Below the pieces are notes generated by a model. The model saw only the letters and a list, made by a program, of their open reading frames with translations, was not told where the DNA came from and did no database searches. A program made the translations under genes and the position numbers. This document shows positions 61,276-64,000 of a stretch of 64,000 bases of DNA, piece after piece. Origin of the DNA: Bradyrhizobium ivorense. Its GTDB lineage: Bacteria; Pseudomonadota; Alphaproteobacteria; Rhizobiales; Xanthobacteraceae. How positions within the stretch are numbered: the stretch's first letter is position 1; each line of letters begins with the position of its first letter. The stretch is taken from assembly GCF_900696085.1 (NCBI RefSeq), contig NZ_CAADFC020000004.1:876985-940984 (forward strand), given 5' to 3'.

Positions 61276-62796
61276 ATGACCCGCATCGCCGTTGGCGGCT
61301 TCCTGCACGAGACCAACACCTTCGCGCCGACGAAGGCAACCTACGATGATTTCGTGCATGGCGGCGGCTGGCCGGCGATGACGCATGGCGCCGGCGTGCT
61401 CAAGGTGATGCGCCGGATCAACGCCGGTCTCGCCGGCTTCGTCGAGACGGCGGAGGCCCATGGCTGGGAGCTGGTCCCCACCGTCGCCGCCGGCGCCACC
61501 CCGTCGGCGCATGTGACGAAGGACGCCTTCGAGCGCATCGTGACCGAGATGGTCGACGGCATTGCCGCCGCCGGCGCGGTCGATGGCGTCTATCTCGATT
61601 TGCACGGCGCGATGGTGACCGAGCACCTTGACGACGGCGAAGGCGAGATCCTCGCCCGCGTTCGCAAGGCGATCGGCCCGGATGTGCCGCTGGTCGCGAG
61701 CCTCGACCTGCATGCGAACGTTTCGCCCGAGATGATCGCGCATGCCGACGCGCTGATCGCCTACCGCACCTATCCGCATGTCGACATGGCCGACACCGGC
61801 CGTGCCAGCGCCAGGCATCTTGCCTTGCTGCTCAAGTCTGGACAGCGGCTCGCAAAAGCGTTCCGGCAGTTGCCGTTCCTGATCCCGATCAGCTGGCAAT
61901 GCACCAATGACCAGCCGGCCAAGGGCATCTATCAGAAGCTCGCGGCGCTGGAGAGCGCGGCGGTGCCGACGCTTTCATTTGCGTTTGGCTTCCCGGCCGC
62001 CGATTTCAGGGATTGCGGCCCGAGCGTGTTCGCCTATGGCCGCACGCAGGCCGATGCGGATGCCGCGGCCGACAGCGTCGCCGCGCTGGTCGAAGGCCAT
62101 GAAGACGATTTCGACGGCCGCATCTATTCTCCCGACGATGGTATCAGGTACGCGATGGAGCTGGCGCGATCGGCAGCAAAACCGATCGTCATTGCCGACA
62201 CCCAGGACAATCCCGGCGCCGGCGGCACGTCCGATACCACCGGCATGCTGCGCGCGCTGGTGCGCAACGGAGCGAGCGGCGCCACCGGCGTGATCTGCGA
62301 TCCGCAATCGGCGCAGGCGGCGCATGAAGCCGGCGTAGGCGCGACCGTCACGCTCGAGCTCGGCGGCAAGTCCGGCACGCCCGGCGATGCGCCATATCGC
62401 GAGAGCTTCCTCGTCGAAACACTCTCGGACGGCAAGTTCATCGCGCCCGGGCCGTTCTATGGCGGCCGCGACATGGACATGGGGCCGTCGGCCTGTTTGC
62501 GCATCGGCGACGTTCGCGTCGTGGTCGCCTCCTACAAGGCTCAGCTCGCCGACCAGGCGATGTACCGCTATGTCGGCATCGAGCCGACCGCGCAGAAAAT
62601 CCTGGTCAACAAGAGCTCGGTGCATTTCCGCGCCGACTTCGAGCCGATCGCCGAGAAGCTGTTGATCTGCGCCGCGCCCGGCCCGATGCCGGCCGATCCC
62701 GCGACGCTGCCGTGGAAGCATCTGCGTCCCGGCATCCGCATCAAGCCGAACGGCCCCGCCTTCACACCCTCCTCCCCATCACGCAGCAACGGATAG
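61276..62796 (+). CDS. M81 family metallopeptidase (microcystinase C / MlrC-like)
   Basis: 506 residues. N-terminal FLHETNTFAPTKATYDDF and the three probable zinc-ligand motifs LDLHGAM, LDLHANVS and RTYPHVD are typical of the MlrC family, with the MlrC_C domain after about 300 (IADTQDNPGAGGTSDTTGML). In sphingomonads MlrC cuts linear microcystin products containing D-residues; most homologues occur in peptide-catabolic clusters of unknown substrate. The start at 61276 was preferred to an upstream frame. It is downstream of dppBC-DF and 7 bases before the next gene. Confidence 0.88.
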   Translation: MTRIAVGGFLHETNTFAPTKATYDDFVHGGGWPAMTHGAGVLKVMRRINAGLAGFVETAEAHGWELVPTVAAGATPSAHVTKDAFERIVTEMVDGIAAAGAVDGVYLDLHGAMVTEHLDDGEGEILARVRKAIGPDVPLVASLDLHANVSPEMIAHADALIAYRTYPHVDMADTGRASARHLALLLKSGQRLAKAFRQLPFLIPISWQCTNDQPAKGIYQKLAALESAAVPTLSFAFGFPAADFRDCGPSVFAYGRTQADADAAADSVAALVEGHEDDFDGRIYSPDDGIRYAMELARSAAKPIVIADTQDNPGAGGTSDTTGMLRALVRNGASGATGVICDPQSAQAAHEAGVGATVTLELGGKSGTPGDAPYRESFLVETLSDGKFIAPGPFYGGRDMDMGPSACLRIGDVRVVVASYKAQLADQAMYRYVGIEPTAQKILVNKSSVHFRADFEPIAEKLLICAAPGPMPADPATLPWKHLRPGIRIKPNGPAFTPSSPSRSNG

Positions 62797-62803
62797 AGAG
62801 ATC

Positions 62804-63976
62804 ATGCCCACCATTGACCGCATCGACAGTTTTGCCGACGAGCTCACCGCGATCAGGCGGGACCTGCATGCCCATCCCGAGATCGGGTTCGAGGAGGTGC
62901 GGACCTCGGGCATCGTCGCCGACAAGCTGACGAGCTGGGGCATCGAGGTGCACCGCGGCCTCGGCGGCACCGGCGTGGTCGGCGTGCTCAAGGGCAAGGG
63001 CACGAGCGGCAAGAAGATCGGCCTGCGCGCGGACATGGACGCACTGCCGATGGAGGAGAACACCAATCTGAAGTGGCGCTCGACCATCCCGGGCCGCTTC
63101 CACGGCTGCGGCCATGACGGCCACACCACGATGCTGCTCGGCTCGGCGCGCTATCTCGCCGAGACCCGCAATTTCGACGGCACCGTGCATTTCATCTTCC
63201 AGCCGGCCGAGGAAGGCCTCGGCGGCGCCCGCGCCATGATCAAGGACGGCCTGTTCCAGAAATTCCCCTGCGACGAGGTCTATGGCCTGCACAACGCGCC
63301 CGACCTCAACCATGGCGAGATCGCGATCCTGCCCGGCCCAGCGATGGCCGCCGCCGACTTCTTCGACATCAGGATTCAGGGCTACGGCGCGCACGGCGCG
63401 ATGCCGGAGCGCTCCAAGGACGCGGTCGTGATCGCCATGTCGCTCGGACAGGCGTTGCAGTCGATCGTCAGCCGCAACGTCGATCCGCTGCAGGCTGCGG
63501 TGCTGTCGATCACGCAGATCCACTCCGGTTCGGCCTACAACGTCATTCCCGGCGACGCCTGGATGTGCGGCACGGTGCGCTGCTTCTCCGACGAGATCCG
63601 CGCGCTGATCCGCAAGCGCATGCGCGAAATCGCCGCCGGCTTCGCGGCGGCGTATGACGCCGAAATCTCGGTCGAGATCCGCGACGGCTTCAGCGTGCTG
63701 GTGAATCAGGAAGAGCAGTCCCGCGTCGTCGAGGAAGTCGCGCGCACCGTTGTCGATCCGGCCAAGGTGATCACGCGTTCGACGCCCAAGATGGGCAGCG
63801 AGGATTTCGCCGACATGATGCAGGCCGTGCCCGGCGCCTATTTCTGGGTCGGCCATGATGGTTCCGTGCCCGTGCACAATCCCGGCTACGTTCTCGACGA
63901 CAAGATCCTGCCGATCGGCGCCAGCATGTTCGCCCGCATCATCGAGAAACGCCTGCCGGTAGGTGCCCATGCATAA
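62804..63976 (+). CDS. M20D amidohydrolase (hippurate/IAA-amino acid hydrolase type)
   Basis: 390 residues. HAHPEIGFEEVRTS, GLRADMDALPMEE, GCGHDGHTTMLLG, QPAEEGLGGARAM and GLHNAPDLN are the M20D motifs, with the Cys of GCGHDGHT as a metal ligand. It removes an acyl or aryl group from amino acids. Starts 7 bases after the M81 gene; last gene of the operon within the window. The 24 bases after it hold nothing identifiable. Confidence 0.92.
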   Translation: MPTIDRIDSFADELTAIRRDLHAHPEIGFEEVRTSGIVADKLTSWGIEVHRGLGGTGVVGVLKGKGTSGKKIGLRADMDALPMEENTNLKWRSTIPGRFHGCGHDGHTTMLLGSARYLAETRNFDGTVHFIFQPAEEGLGGARAMIKDGLFQKFPCDEVYGLHNAPDLNHGEIAILPGPAMAAADFFDIRIQGYGAHGAMPERSKDAVVIAMSLGQALQSIVSRNVDPLQAAVLSITQIHSGSAYNVIPGDAWMCGTVRCFSDEIRALIRKRMREIAAGFAAAYDAEISVEIRDGFSVLVNQEEQSRVVEEVARTVVDPAKVITRSTPKMGSEDFADMMQAVPGAYFWVGHDGSVPVHNPGYVLDDKILPIGASMFARIIEKRLPVGAHA

Positions 63977-64000
63977 GCCGAAGCAGGACGCCATCACTTC

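Noticed and set aside
1..64000. CRISPR array, prophage or insertion sequence
   Set aside because: No regularly spaced identical repeats with unique spacers, no transposase, integrase or phage structural gene seen; the repeats present are short palindromes.

Overview
The window is a high-GC alphaproteobacterial chromosome segment, most consistent with Bradyrhizobium or a close relative in the Nitrobacteraceae. The basis is family content (BTLCP peptidase, DUF3126 protein, dodecin, NDUFS6-like zinc protein, class I basic amino acid decarboxylase), dense dispersed palindromic repeats of the kind seen in these genomes, and a tRNA-Leu gene. No phage, transposase, CRISPR array or rRNA was seen.

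Layout. 0-12 kb: cupin, membrane adenylate/guanylate cyclase, TPR protein, SnoaL-like protein, DJ-1/PfpI protein, flavin-dependent oxidoreductase, large Orn/Lys/Arg decarboxylase with a GNAT enzyme, dodecin, HdeD-like and DUF4239 membrane proteins. 12.2-16 kb: a frameshifted ornithine cyclodeaminase gene, then a patch that looks lower in GC, with an alpha/beta hydrolase and a winged-helix/TolB-like/TPR regulator. 16-19.3 kb: serine hydrolase with PDZ domain and its probable AraC-type regulator. 19.4-33.5 kb: three-subunit molybdenum hydroxylase divergent from a peptide-binding protein, with an exact 50-bp tandem duplication between them; SPFH protein, branched-chain-type binding protein, amidohydrolase, cNMP-binding patatin, zinc alcohol dehydrogenase. 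33.8-50 kb: PilZ protein, BTLCP peptidase, a ParE/HTH toxin-antitoxin pair behind four TATCGC repeats spaced exactly 21 bp, a TetR regulator with an 18-bp palindromic operator upstream of fabA, dienelactone hydrolase behind a CRP-type site, gamma-carbonic anhydrase, cysE, several membrane or secreted unknowns, NDUFS6-like protein, FAD monooxygenase, a lipoprotein and tRNA-Leu(UAA).

The most coherent system is 50.9-64 kb: an oligopeptide-binding protein, two M20 peptidases, a tandem glycine riboswitch in front of a DadA/glycine-oxidase-like FAD enzyme, a dppBC-DF type transporter behind a good sigma-54 promoter, an M81 (MlrC-like) peptidase and an M20D amidohydrolase. Together they look like a nitrogen- and glycine-responsive route for importing small, perhaps D-residue-containing, peptides and breaking them down to amino acids and ammonia. 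The individual families are recognised from sequence; the joint role is inference.
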